A stretch of 64,000 bases of DNA from positions 62,001 through 126,000 of the forward strand of contig NZ_BBNN01000027.1 of assembly GCF_000829695.1 (NCBI RefSeq), written 5' to 3'. The position numbers and the translations under genes are program-made. The DNA comes from Streptomyces sp. NBRC 110035. GTDB taxonomy: Bacteria > Actinomycetota > Actinomycetes > Streptomycetales > Streptomycetaceae. Below are positions 1-7,090 of this stretch, in pieces. Position 1 is the first letter of the stretch, and each line of letters opens with the position of its first letter. The notes under the pieces were generated by a model, which searched no databases, had not been told where the DNA came from, and saw nothing but the letters and a program-made list of their open reading frames with translations.

Positions 1-1460
1 ATGCGCTCCCCCACGTGCACGGCGTCCGGTTCCCGTTCGCCGAGGGCGATGTGCTGCCGCTGACCCGGCACTCCGGCTCGCGGCACGGCCACGTGATCGT
101 GGCGGGCGGCACCGCCGAGGAGGCCGAACGGCTGGCCGCCGGGACGAAGGCGCTGCTGCGGGTGGAGACCGGATCCGCCGTCCTGAACGCCGTGCACGCG
201 GCGCCCGCCGCGCCGATGCGGCCCGAGCGCACCCTGCTCCTGATCGGGCACCTCACCGAACCGGTGCGGACCGCCAAGGAGCTGGGGTTGAACGTGATCC
301 TGATCCAGCACAAGGAGAAGTTCCAGCCGGAGCAGGCCGAGCTGGCCGATGTCACCCTGATCGCGGACTACACCGACTGGTCGGTGCTGGAGCCGCTCGC
401 CCGGGCCGCCCACACCATCTGGAACTTCTCCGCGGCGCTGTCGCTCACCGAGCCCGGCCTCGAGCCCGCCGGCCGGGTGAACGACCTGTTCGGCCTCGGC
501 GGTACCGGCTTCGAACCGGCCCGGCTGCTCCGCGACAAGCTCGCCATGCGCCGTCACCTCGCCTCGGTCGGCGCCCCCACGGTGGCCGCCGAGCCGCTCA
601 CCGACCGGGACAGCCTGGCCGCGTTCGGCGCCGCCCACGACTACCCGTTCGTGGTCAAGCCGGTGGACCTGACCGCCGGCTTCGCCCTGTTCAGGGTCAC
701 TGGTCCGCAGGACGTGGACGGGGTGTGGGAGCGGATCGGCGCGGCCCGCCGCACCGGCATGGACCGCGGCTCCACCATGTACGCGGTGGCCGGGTTCCTG
801 ATGGAGCAGTACATCGACGGACCCGAGTTCAGCGTCGAGGGCTTCAGCTTCCACGGGCGCCACACCGTGGTCGCGATCACCGAGAAGCTGACCGACGGCG
901 GGCACTTCGTGGAGCTCGGGCACGCCCAGCCGGCCCGGCTGGACCCGGCGGACGAGGAGCGCATCGTCGCAGCCGTCGCCGAGTTCCTCGACGCGATCGG
1001 CATCACCGACGGGCCCAGCCACACCGAGCTGCGGCTCGGTTCGCGCGGCCCGCTGATCATCGAGGGCCACAACCGGCTCGGCGGCGACCACATCCCGGAT
1101 CTGGTCCAGGCCGCCTACGGCGTCGATCTGACCCGCTATGCGCTCGCCTGGCCGTTCGGCCTGGTGGAGCCGATGACGGAACGTCCGAAGCCGGTCTCGG
1201 CGGGCTGTGTGCGCGGCATCGTCGGCCGACCCGGTCGGGTCACCGCGATCACCGGCGAGGACGAGTTGCGCGCCCACCCGTCGGTGCTCGCCCTCGATCT
1301 GGCTGCCCGGCCCGGCACGGTGGTCCGACCGATACAGGACAACTGGGACCGGCTCGGCCTGCTGGCCGTCACCGCTCCCGACACCGACGCGGCGGTCGCG
1401 CTCTGCGAGGAGCTGCTCGACACCGTGCTGACGGTGTCGATCGAGGACGACGTCCGATGA
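1..1460 (+). CDS. ATP-grasp carboxylate-amine ligase, 5' end outside window, apparently fused
   Basis: The reading frame is open from the first base, so the start lies upstream. From about position 216 (an internal Met followed by RPERTLLLIGHL) to the end is a complete ATP-grasp ligase of about 414 residues. It shows a Rossmann-like pre-ATP-grasp domain, the ATP-binding segment around YPFVVKPVDLTAGF, and the metal-binding end EGHNRLGGDHIPD. It closes with a small tail domain (PGTVVRPIQDNWDRLG). The about 67 residues before 216 look like the tail domain of another ATP-grasp protein (GDVLPLTRHSGSRHGH) and no stop separates them. Either this is a two-module ligase, or translation re-initiates at 216. 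Such enzymes activate a carboxylate as acyl phosphate with ATP and join it to an amine. The stop overlaps the next start as ATGA, so the two genes are translationally coupled. Family call is firm; the substrate is unknown. Confidence 0.8.
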   Translation, partial: ALPHVHGVRFPFAEGDVLPLTRHSGSRHGHVIVAGGTAEEAERLAAGTKALLRVETGSAVLNAVHAAPAAPMRPERTLLLIGHLTEPVRTAKELGLNVILIQHKEKFQPEQAELADVTLIADYTDWSVLEPLARAAHTIWNFSAALSLTEPGLEPAGRVNDLFGLGGTGFEPARLLRDKLAMRRHLASVGAPTVAAEPLTDRDSLAAFGAAHDYPFVVKPVDLTAGFALFRVTGPQDVDGVWERIGAARRTGMDRGSTMYAVAGFLMEQYIDGPEFSVEGFSFHGRHTVVAITEKLTDGGHFVELGHAQPARLDPADEERIVAAVAEFLDAIGITDGPSHTELRLGSRGPLIIEGHNRLGGDHIPDLVQAAYGVDLTRYALAWPFGLVEPMTERPKPVSAGCVRGIVGRPGRVTAITGEDELRAHPSVLALDLAARPGTVVRPIQDNWDRLGLLAVTAPDTDAAVALCEELLDTVLTVSIEDDVR

Positions 1461-2230
1461 CCCTGGTCGTCCTGGACCCGGACGGCCGGTATGCGGCCGA
1501 CTGCCCCGGCTGGCTCGCCGGCGCCGGCCGGAGGCTGCATCTGGTCACCGGCCGGGCCGGCGTCCACCCGGGCTTCGCGCGGGTCACGGTGGTGGAGCGG
1601 TACGACCGCAGCACCACGGCCGAGCTGGCCGTACTGGATGCCGCCACCCGCACACCGGTACGAGCGGTGATCGCGCTCGCACCGGTGGACCAGGTGCGGG
1701 CGGCCGGCCTGCGCGAGCGGCTCGGCCTGCCCGGCCAGTCCCGGGAGGCCGCGCTGGCTCTCGCCGACTCGGTGGCGGCGCACGCGCTGCTGACCCGGGC
1801 CGGCATCGCCGCGTTCCCCCGGGCCGAGGTGCGGCGGGTCGCCGACCTGTACTGGTGGGCGCACCGGTGGGGCTACCCCCTGGTGATCCGGCCGCGCCGG
1901 GGCGCGCGTCGGCCGGTGATCGCCCGGCTGGCCGACGAGGCCGCACTGCGTGCCGCGGTGGCGAGCGGGCTGCTGCCCGCCGACCCGGCGGTGGTACCGA
2001 GCCTGACCGTCGAACCGACCGTCACCGGTGGGGTACGGCGCGACGCGGACCTGCCGCTCGCCGGCGTGCTGCCCGCCGACCCGGGTCACCCGTACGCGGT
2101 GGAGACCGTCCGCGGCCCGGACGGGGGCCGACTGGTGCACGCGGTGCGCTACGCCCCGGAGACCCGCCCGGCCCGCGAACTGGTGCGGGCCCAGGCCGGG
2201 ACCGGCCCGCAGTCCTCGGAGGTGGTCTGA
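1457..2230 (+). CDS. Short ATP-grasp-like protein, C-terminal half missing
   Basis: 257 residues. The start is the ATG of the ATGA overlap with the upstream ligase. The N-terminal part has the layout of the pre-ATP-grasp domain of its neighbours (MTLVVLDPDGRY, then LRERLGLPGQSREAALALAD) and the first ATP-binding strand is visible as WGYPLVIRPRRGARRP, with R instead of the usual K. The protein stops soon after. The acidic metal-binding block seen as EGHNRLGG in the upstream gene, and as a corresponding CEIACRTGG in the downstream gene, has no clear counterpart. It may be an inactive partner subunit, a degraded ligase, or a non-catalytic binding protein. The frame is intact with normal high-GC third positions and sits tightly between two full ligases, which argues that it is kept. 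Function not assignable. Confidence 0.7.
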   Translation: MTLVVLDPDGRYAADCPGWLAGAGRRLHLVTGRAGVHPGFARVTVVERYDRSTTAELAVLDAATRTPVRAVIALAPVDQVRAAGLRERLGLPGQSREAALALADSVAAHALLTRAGIAAFPRAEVRRVADLYWWAHRWGYPLVIRPRRGARRPVIARLADEAALRAAVASGLLPADPAVVPSLTVEPTVTGGVRRDADLPLAGVLPADPGHPYAVETVRGPDGGRLVHAVRYAPETRPARELVRAQAGTGPQSSEVV

Positions 2231-2231
2231 G

Positions 2232-3500
2232 ATGACCGTGCTGGTCCTGCACCACCGGGGTTCGCTGACGGGCACCCCGTACGACGAATGGCTGGCGGAC
2301 CACAAGGGCGATCTGCTGCTGATCGCCTCCCGCGAGCATCTGGCGCTGGTGTCGGAGGAGTTGCCGCCCGAGGGCGGCGCCTACCGGCGGACCGCCGCCG
2401 TCGACTGCTACGAGACCGGGGGTGATCTGGAGGCGCTCGCCCTGGCGTGGGCGCGCGAGCACGGGGTCACGCACATCGTCGCCTGCCAGGAGCGCGACCT
2501 GGAGCGGGCCGCCGAGCTGCGCGACGTACTCGGTCTGCCCGGGCAGCGGCTGGACACCGTGCTCCCCTATCGTGACAAGGCGCTGATGAAGCGCCTGGTC
2601 GCGGCCGCGGGTCTGGCGGTGGCCCCGTACCTGGCGGTGGAGAGCGCCACCGAGCTGATCGGCTTCGCCGAGCGGCACGGCTTCCCGCTGGTGCTCAAGC
2701 CGATGGACAGCGCCGGTTCGGTCGGACTGCGCATCCTGGAGTCCCGCGAGGAGTTGGACGCACACCTGGCCGACGGCCTCGACCTGTACGGGCCGCACCT
2801 GCCGAACCTGCTGGCCGAGGCGTTCGTGCCGGGCCGGATGTGCCACGTGGACGGGTTGGTCGTGGACGGCCGGATGGTGTTCGCCTGGCCCTCGCAGTAT
2901 CAGTACGCGCTGGCCTCGTACCGCACCGACACCGGTGGCAGGCTGGACCTGACCCTGGACGCGGACGATCCGCTGACCCACCGGCTGCTGGAGTTCACCG
3001 AGCAGACCTTGGCGGCGCTCGGCGGGCCGGAGGACTTCGCCTTCCACGCGGAGGTCTTCCACACCCCCGGGGACGAGCTGGTGTTGTGCGAGATCGCCTG
3101 CCGCACCGGCGGCGCCGCGATCCGCGACATCGTCCGCCTCATGTTCGGGGTGGATCCGAGCGAGGCCTGGGTACGGGCGCAGCTGGGTCTGCCGCTGCCC
3201 GCGTGGCTCGGCGCGGAAAAGCGCACACCGCTGCGGATGGTGGGGCAGCTGGTGCTGATGAAGCGTCCCGGCCGGGTGGTACGGACTCCGGAGGGTCCGC
3301 CGGACTTCCCCTGGGTCGAGAAGTACCAGATGTTCGTCGCACCGGGACAGACCCTGCGGGAGGCCGCGTTCTCCGCCGACTTCCTGCTGACCGCGTTGGT
3401 CTCAGGGACGGACCGGGTCGAGTGCGAGGCCCGGTTGCGGGTCCTGGAGGACTGGTTCCTGGGCGAGCTGGTACTGGAGCCGGTCGACGGGGCTGCCTGA
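2232..3500 (+). CDS. ATP-grasp ligase
   Basis: 422 residues, starting one base after the stop of the previous gene. Complete ATP-grasp architecture: pre-ATP-grasp domain to about residue 110, ATP-binding hairpin HGFPLVLKPMDSAGSVGLRI at about 148-167, a substrate-facing segment GRMCHVDGLVVDGRMVFAWP, and the metal/ATP block CEIACRTGGAAIRDIV at about 288-303. A C-terminal extension with VEKYQMFVAPGQTL follows. The third of three consecutive ATP-grasp genes, it probably forms one amide or ester bond of a small peptide-like product in a pathway without visible NRPS modules. A converging regulator gene follows at 3577. The family call is safe; substrate and product are not deducible from sequence. 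Confidence 0.82.
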   Translation: MTVLVLHHRGSLTGTPYDEWLADHKGDLLLIASREHLALVSEELPPEGGAYRRTAAVDCYETGGDLEALALAWAREHGVTHIVACQERDLERAAELRDVLGLPGQRLDTVLPYRDKALMKRLVAAAGLAVAPYLAVESATELIGFAERHGFPLVLKPMDSAGSVGLRILESREELDAHLADGLDLYGPHLPNLLAEAFVPGRMCHVDGLVVDGRMVFAWPSQYQYALASYRTDTGGRLDLTLDADDPLTHRLLEFTEQTLAALGGPEDFAFHAEVFHTPGDELVLCEIACRTGGAAIRDIVRLMFGVDPSEAWVRAQLGLPLPAWLGAEKRTPLRMVGQLVLMKRPGRVVRTPEGPPDFPWVEKYQMFVAPGQTLREAAFSADFLLTALVSGTDRVECEARLRVLEDWFLGELVLEPVDGAA

Positions 3501-3576
3501 GCCGCCGCCCGGTCGCCCGGGGTGCGGCCCGGCCGGCACTGGATGCCGGCCGGGCCACGTGCGTCCTCCTGCCGGG

Positions 3577-4485
3577 TCAGGAGGGGCTGCGGCCGTTCTC
3601 CCGGGTGATCCCGGCACCTTCTTGAAGGCCCATCAGGTAGCCGAGTTGGAGCCGGTGCTCGGCACCGTGCTCCTCCTTGAGCCGGGCAACATGGGCCTGC
3701 AGGGAGCGAAGGCTGAGGCCGAGCCTTCGGGCGATCTCCTTGTCGGACCTGCCCTCGATGAGCAGTTTCTGAATCGATCCGCGGATCGCCGGAATGACCT
3801 CGGGCGCCGCGTCCGCCGCCCGTACCGGCAAGAAGGGATACGATTCGGCCCGGTCCCAGGCGCGCTCGAAGATGTCGGAGAGAAAGTGCACCACAGTCGG
3901 GTGGGTGATCAGCACTGCCGAGGTGCGCGCCGCATTCGCGGGAATCAACACAGTCCGCCGGTCGATGATGATCATCCGGTCGAAGAACTCCGCCAGAGTA
4001 CGCACCTGAGCACCGTACGAGGTGACCGCCCGGACATACTCCTTCGTGGGTTCGTCGAATCGCGTGCTGTGCTGATAGAGCGTTCGCATCGAGACGCCGC
4101 CCGCGATCCGGTCCCGCACCGCGCCCAGGGCCTCGCCCAGCACCGCACTCGGGCGCGGCCCGTCGGGCTGGGCGGTGAGTATCTCGGACGTGACCCCGTC
4201 GATCAGGTCCTGGATCGCTTCGTTGATCTCGGGCAGCCCGTCGATGACCTCGAAGCCGACGCCCCGGGCGGGAGCGGCCTCGGATGCCTGGACGGCCGCG
4301 GCCGAGGCACTGCCGACCCTGTTGGAGACCATCCGGGAGAGGTCTCCCAGGGCTTCGCCGACCCTGACCAGCGCCTCACGGCAGGACGGGTCGTCGGGTG
4401 GCAGGGTGATTGCCAGAGTGTCGCCCTCGACGGCCGGCGGCGCAACTAAATTCACAATGTCCCTTTTGTTGGAGTAAAACCTCAT
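3577..4485 (-). CDS. LuxR-type helix-turn-helix regulator with a TTA codon
   Basis: 302 residues. The C-terminal about 60 residues form a GerE/LuxR-type HTH (LLIEGRSDKEIARRLGLSLR). The N-terminal about 220 residues have no receiver domain and resemble the TrmB-like/LuxR regulators common beside Streptomyces metabolite clusters. The start ATG at 4485 has a GAGGG ribosome site six bases upstream. Residue 13 is leucine encoded by TTA (bases 4449-4447 on the minus strand). In Streptomyces TTA needs the bldA tRNA, which usually delays translation until development. It reads away from the small gene and DAHP synthase and towards the ATP-grasp genes, so it is the likely cluster-specific regulator. 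Target genes are inferred from position only. Confidence 0.82.
   Translation of the reverse strand: MRFYSNKRDIVNLVAPPAVEGDTLAITLPPDDPSCREALVRVGEALGDLSRMVSNRVGSASAAAVQASEAAPARGVGFEVIDGLPEINEAIQDLIDGVTSEILTAQPDGPRPSAVLGEALGAVRDRIAGGVSMRTLYQHSTRFDEPTKEYVRAVTSYGAQVRTLAEFFDRMIIIDRRTVLIPANAARTSAVLITHPTVVHFLSDIFERAWDRAESYPFLPVRAADAAPEVIPAIRGSIQKLLIEGRSDKEIARRLGLSLRSLQAHVARLKEEHGAEHRLQLGYLMGLQEGAGITRENGRSPS
4447..4449 (-). promoter_or_regulatory. TTA (bldA) codon in the LuxR-type regulator
   Basis: Codon 13 of the regulator reads TTA on the minus strand, within AAT-TTA-GTT. Established knowledge: TTA codons are rare in Streptomyces and depend on tRNA-Leu(UAA) encoded by bldA, and are enriched in pathway-specific regulators. 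This predicts bldA-dependent expression of the cluster. Confidence 0.75.
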
Positions 4486-4689
4486 TTACATCCCTCGCTT
4501 TACCGAAGTGCACCTATCCGAAGTATCGGCGACCTTGTCCGTCCAGTCGAGCGGATCGCATACTCGCTCGCGAGGGGCACCGAGGGCAGTCGGCCCGTGT
4601 TAATCACCCTTAAACAACCCACACGCCGTATCGACTGCCGCAAAAAGTGTCACCACTGAATCGCGGTGAATCCACCAGGGGGAAATTCA
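4486..4689. promoter_or_regulatory. AT-richer divergent promoter region with repeats
   Basis: About 200 bases between the LuxR-type gene and the small ORF, clearly less GC-rich than the surroundings. It contains the repeat CCGAAGTG followed nine bases later by CCGAAGTA, the latter running into TCGG so that CCGA-agta-TCGG forms a short dyad near 4517-4530. A GAATC repeat lies close to the small gene. These are plausible regulator sites for the divergent genes. No reliable -35/-10 pair was fixed by eye. Confidence 0.4.
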
Positions 4690-4824
4690 ATGATGCTCAG
4701 TGAAATGCGTCGCGCCGCATGCAGACCTTCCGCTCCGACCGGACCCGAGCAGGCCGGCGTCGGGGACTCCGCCTCCGAGGACGTGGGCTGGAACGCCGTC
4801 CCCGGTCCTCACCGGATGGCCTGA
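4690..4824 (+). CDS. Possible small protein or peptide of 44 residues
   Basis: An ATG-ATG start is preceded at good distance by the strong ribosome site AGGGGGA (within CCACCAGGGGGAAATTC). The frame runs 44 codons to TGA. The product begins MMLSEMRRAACRPSAP and ends WNAVPGPHRMA, with one Cys and one Trp. Third-codon GC is roughly 77%, lower than neighbouring genes, and no known family is recognised. Possible roles are a leader ORF for the DAHP synthase 210 bases downstream, a small regulator, or a ribosomal peptide substrate for the nearby ATP-grasp ligases. It lacks a run of Trp, Phe or Tyr codons, so it is not a classical attenuation leader. The case rests mainly on the ribosome site. Confidence 0.4.
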   Translation: MMLSEMRRAACRPSAPTGPEQAGVGDSASEDVGWNAVPGPHRMA

Positions 4825-4897
4825 TCCACTTCCGAGCCGCCCCCGGACCCGCCCTCGTCCGCTCCGCGCGGCCGGCCCTCGCCCTCACCACAGCTTC

Positions 4898-5016
4898 CCG
4901 AACTGAACGAAGAGTTCGGCACCGAGGCATCCTTCGGCTCCGGAACTCCGTCGGCCGCCCGGAGCCGGACGGACCCGCCGAGGCAGCGCGAGAGCCACTG
5001 CCCGCTCCCTCGGCGG
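4898..5016 (+). promoter_or_regulatory. Structured leader with two inverted repeats before DAHP synthase
   Basis: Two perfect dyads lie between the small ORF and the DAHP synthase: CCGAACT at 4898-4904 with AGTTCGG at 4913-4919 (loop 8), and CCGCCGAGG at 4975-4983 with CCTCGGCGG at 5008-5016 (loop 24). The second ends two bases before the GGAGGG ribosome site of the DAHP synthase gene. They could act as an attenuator or control ribosome access; there is no T-run, so an intrinsic terminator is not evident. Confidence 0.4.
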
Positions 5017-5034
5017 ACGGAGGGACGGTACCCC

Positions 5035-6252
5035 ATGAACCCGAACCACACCGCTGCCGCGACCGGCCCGTTCGCGGCGCAGCAACCCGACTGGCCCGAC
5101 CCCGACGCACTACGCTCGGTCGCGGGCGAACTGGCCACCCTCCCCGCGCTGGTCGCGGCCGAGGAGTGCGACCGGCTGCGCGAGCGGCTGGCCGCGGTGG
5201 CCCGCGGCGAGGCGCTGCTGCTCCAGGGCGGCGACTGCGCCGAAAGCCTCGCCGAAGTCGGCCCGGACACCACCACGGCCAAGTACCGCACTCTGACCCT
5301 GATGGCCGCGGTCATCTCCGAGGCCGCCGAACTCCCGGTGGTCCGGCTGGGCCGCATCGCCGGCCAGTTCGCCAAACCGCGGTCGAACCCGACCGAGCTG
5401 CACGAGGGCATCGAACTCCCCTCCTACCGGGGGGACATGGTCAACTCGCCGGCCTTCACCGCCGCGGCCCGCACCCCGGACCCGAACCGGTTGCGGCGCG
5501 TCTACGACGCCTCCGCGGAGACCCTCGGTCACCTGAGCGAACTCACCGCCGCCGACGGCGGCGAGTTCTGGACCAGCCACGAGGCCCTGGTACTGGAATA
5601 CGAGCGCGCACTCTGCCGCACCACCGCGGCGGGCCGCTACGCCTCCTCCGGCCACCTGCTGTGGATCGGCGAGCGCACCCGTCAGCCGGATTGCGCACAC
5701 GTCGACTTCGCCGCCCGGGTGCGCAATCCGATCGCCGTCAAGCTCGGCCCGTCCAGCACCCCGGACGACACGCTGCGCCTGATCGACCGGCTCGACCCGG
5801 ACCGCGAACCCGGCCGGCTGACCTTCATCAGCCGGATGGGCGCCGGTACGGTGCGCGACACGCTGCCGGACCTGGTGGCGAAGGTGGCGGCATCCGGTGC
5901 CGAGGTGGCCTGGATCTGCGATCCGGTGCACGGCAACACCGTGTCCTCGCCGACGGGCCACAAGACCCGCAGACTGGACGACGTGCTGAACGAGATCAAG
6001 GGCTTCCTCGAGGTCCACCGATCCCTGGGCACCCATCCCGGCGGTTTCCACCTGGAACTGACGGGAGATCATGTCACCGAATGCGTGGGCGGGACCTACG
6101 AGGTCCGCTTCGAGGATCTGCCGAACCGTTACGAGACCGTCTGCGACCCCAGGCTGAACCTCGGCCAGTCACTGGACGTCGCTTTCGAACTCGCGGCCAT
6201 GTACACCGCTTCCCCGGTCGCGGACCGCGGGACCACCTGGGCGGCGGCGTGA
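5035..6252 (+). CDS. Class II 3-deoxy-D-arabino-heptulosonate 7-phosphate synthase
   Basis: 405 residues, condensing phosphoenolpyruvate and erythrose 4-phosphate at the entry of the shikimate pathway. Class II (plant/actinobacterial) hallmarks appear in order: LLQGGDCAES near 61-70 with the metal-binding Cys, VVRLGRIAGQFAKPRS near 102-117, SGHLLWIGERTRQ near 205, NPIAVKLGPS, FISRMGAGT, WICDPVHGN, GGFHLELTGDHVTECVGG and CDPRLN. Size is a little below the usual about 450 because the N-terminus is short. ATG at 5035 has GGAGGG ten bases upstream. Placement between a cluster regulator and an isocitrate lyase/PEP mutase family gene suggests a dedicated pathway copy that boosts shikimate-derived precursor (aromatic, aminobenzoate or similar), not the housekeeping aroH-type enzyme. 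The enzyme call is firm; the pathway role is inference. Confidence 0.9.
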   Translation: MNPNHTAAATGPFAAQQPDWPDPDALRSVAGELATLPALVAAEECDRLRERLAAVARGEALLLQGGDCAESLAEVGPDTTTAKYRTLTLMAAVISEAAELPVVRLGRIAGQFAKPRSNPTELHEGIELPSYRGDMVNSPAFTAAARTPDPNRLRRVYDASAETLGHLSELTAADGGEFWTSHEALVLEYERALCRTTAAGRYASSGHLLWIGERTRQPDCAHVDFAARVRNPIAVKLGPSSTPDDTLRLIDRLDPDREPGRLTFISRMGAGTVRDTLPDLVAKVAASGAEVAWICDPVHGNTVSSPTGHKTRRLDDVLNEIKGFLEVHRSLGTHPGGFHLELTGDHVTECVGGTYEVRFEDLPNRYETVCDPRLNLGQSLDVAFELAAMYTASPVADRGTTWAAA

Positions 6253-6297
6253 CCCACGCCACTCCGCCCCCGTCGACGACGAAGAGGAGACCTGCTG

Positions 6298-7038
6298 ATG
6301 GCGGCCACCCGTGCTGGGGAGTTCCTGGCACTTCACGACCGGACCGATCCCGGCGACCCGCTGGTCATCCCCAATGTCTGGGACGCGGTCAGCGCGCGGG
6401 CGTTCGCAGAGGCCGGCTTCCCCGCGCTGGCGACCTCCAGCGCGGCGGTCGCCGCCGTACTCGGCCATGATGACGGCGAGGACACCCCGGCAGACGAGAT
6501 GTTCGCCGCGATCAAGCGGATCGTCCGCTCCGTCGACGTGCCGGTGACGGCGGACATCGAGGGCGGCTACGGCCTCGCCCCGGGCGAGATCGTCGAGCGG
6601 CTGCTCGACGCGGGGGCGATCGGCTGCAACCTGGAGGACTCCGCGGGCCGGCAGCTCAAGGACGCCGAGCAGCAAGCGGAATGGCTCTCCGAGGTCAGCG
6701 TGGCCGCCGGTGAGCGGCTGGTGCTGAACGCCCGGATCGACACCTTCCTGTACGGCGACCGTTCGGTGGAGTCCGCGGTCAAGCGCGCCTGCCTGTACAT
6801 CGGCGCCGGCGCGGACGTGGTCTACCCGATCCTGGCCCCCGAGGAACTGCTCCCCGGCCTGGCCAACGACGTCAGCAAGCCGCTGAACGCCCTGCACCGC
6901 CCCGGCAACGCCTCCCCCAGCCGGCTCGGCTGTCTCGGCGCGGCCCGGGTCACCTTCGGTGACGGCCTGCACCAGCAGGCCGTCACCGACGTCACCGACC
7001 TGGCCCGGAGGACCGGGCGGGCGTACGGCGCCCAGTAG
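6298..7038 (+). CDS. Isocitrate lyase/PEP mutase family protein
   Basis: 246 residues, a TIM-barrel of the isocitrate lyase/phosphoenolpyruvate mutase superfamily. Seen: NVWDAVSARAFAEAGFPALA near 22-41, a metal-binding strand VTADIEGGYG near 82-91, GAIGCNLEDS near 105-114, and NARIDTFLYG near 142. A GAGGAG ribosome site precedes the ATG, 45 bases after the DAHP synthase stop, so the two are probably co-transcribed. The EDKxxxxxNS signature of true PEP phosphonomutase is absent, so there is no reason to predict a phosphonate product. Relatives include oxaloacetate hydrolases/decarboxylases and 2-methylisocitrate lyases. It may act on a C3/C4 oxo acid or be a general metabolic member; the reaction is not determined. 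Confidence 0.8.
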   Translation: MAATRAGEFLALHDRTDPGDPLVIPNVWDAVSARAFAEAGFPALATSSAAVAAVLGHDDGEDTPADEMFAAIKRIVRSVDVPVTADIEGGYGLAPGEIVERLLDAGAIGCNLEDSAGRQLKDAEQQAEWLSEVSVAAGERLVLNARIDTFLYGDRSVESAVKRACLYIGAGADVVYPILAPEELLPGLANDVSKPLNALHRPGNASPSRLGCLGAARVTFGDGLHQQAVTDVTDLARRTGRAYGAQ

Positions 7039-7090
7039 GGCCCCGTACGCCCGCGGCGGGCGGTGACCGGCCCCGAGGACCTGGCGGCCG

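Noticed and set aside
4690..4824. trp-type attenuation leader peptide
   Set aside because: Only one Trp and no run of aromatic codons; the dyads downstream are not followed by a T-run.
4700..4906. 68-codon GTG-started frame overlapping the small ORF
   Set aside because: No ribosome site and a Pro/Arg-rich translation; the ATG at 4690 has the better context.
4719..6470. Long plus-strand reading frame overlapping the DAHP synthase
   Set aside because: It is a high-GC shadow frame with Arg/Pro/Gly-rich nonsense translation; the DAHP synthase frame has all family motifs.
6298..7038. PEP phosphonomutase, implying a phosphonate cluster
   Set aside because: The EDKxxxxxNS signature is missing and no phosphonopyruvate decarboxylase is seen; only the superfamily is supported.
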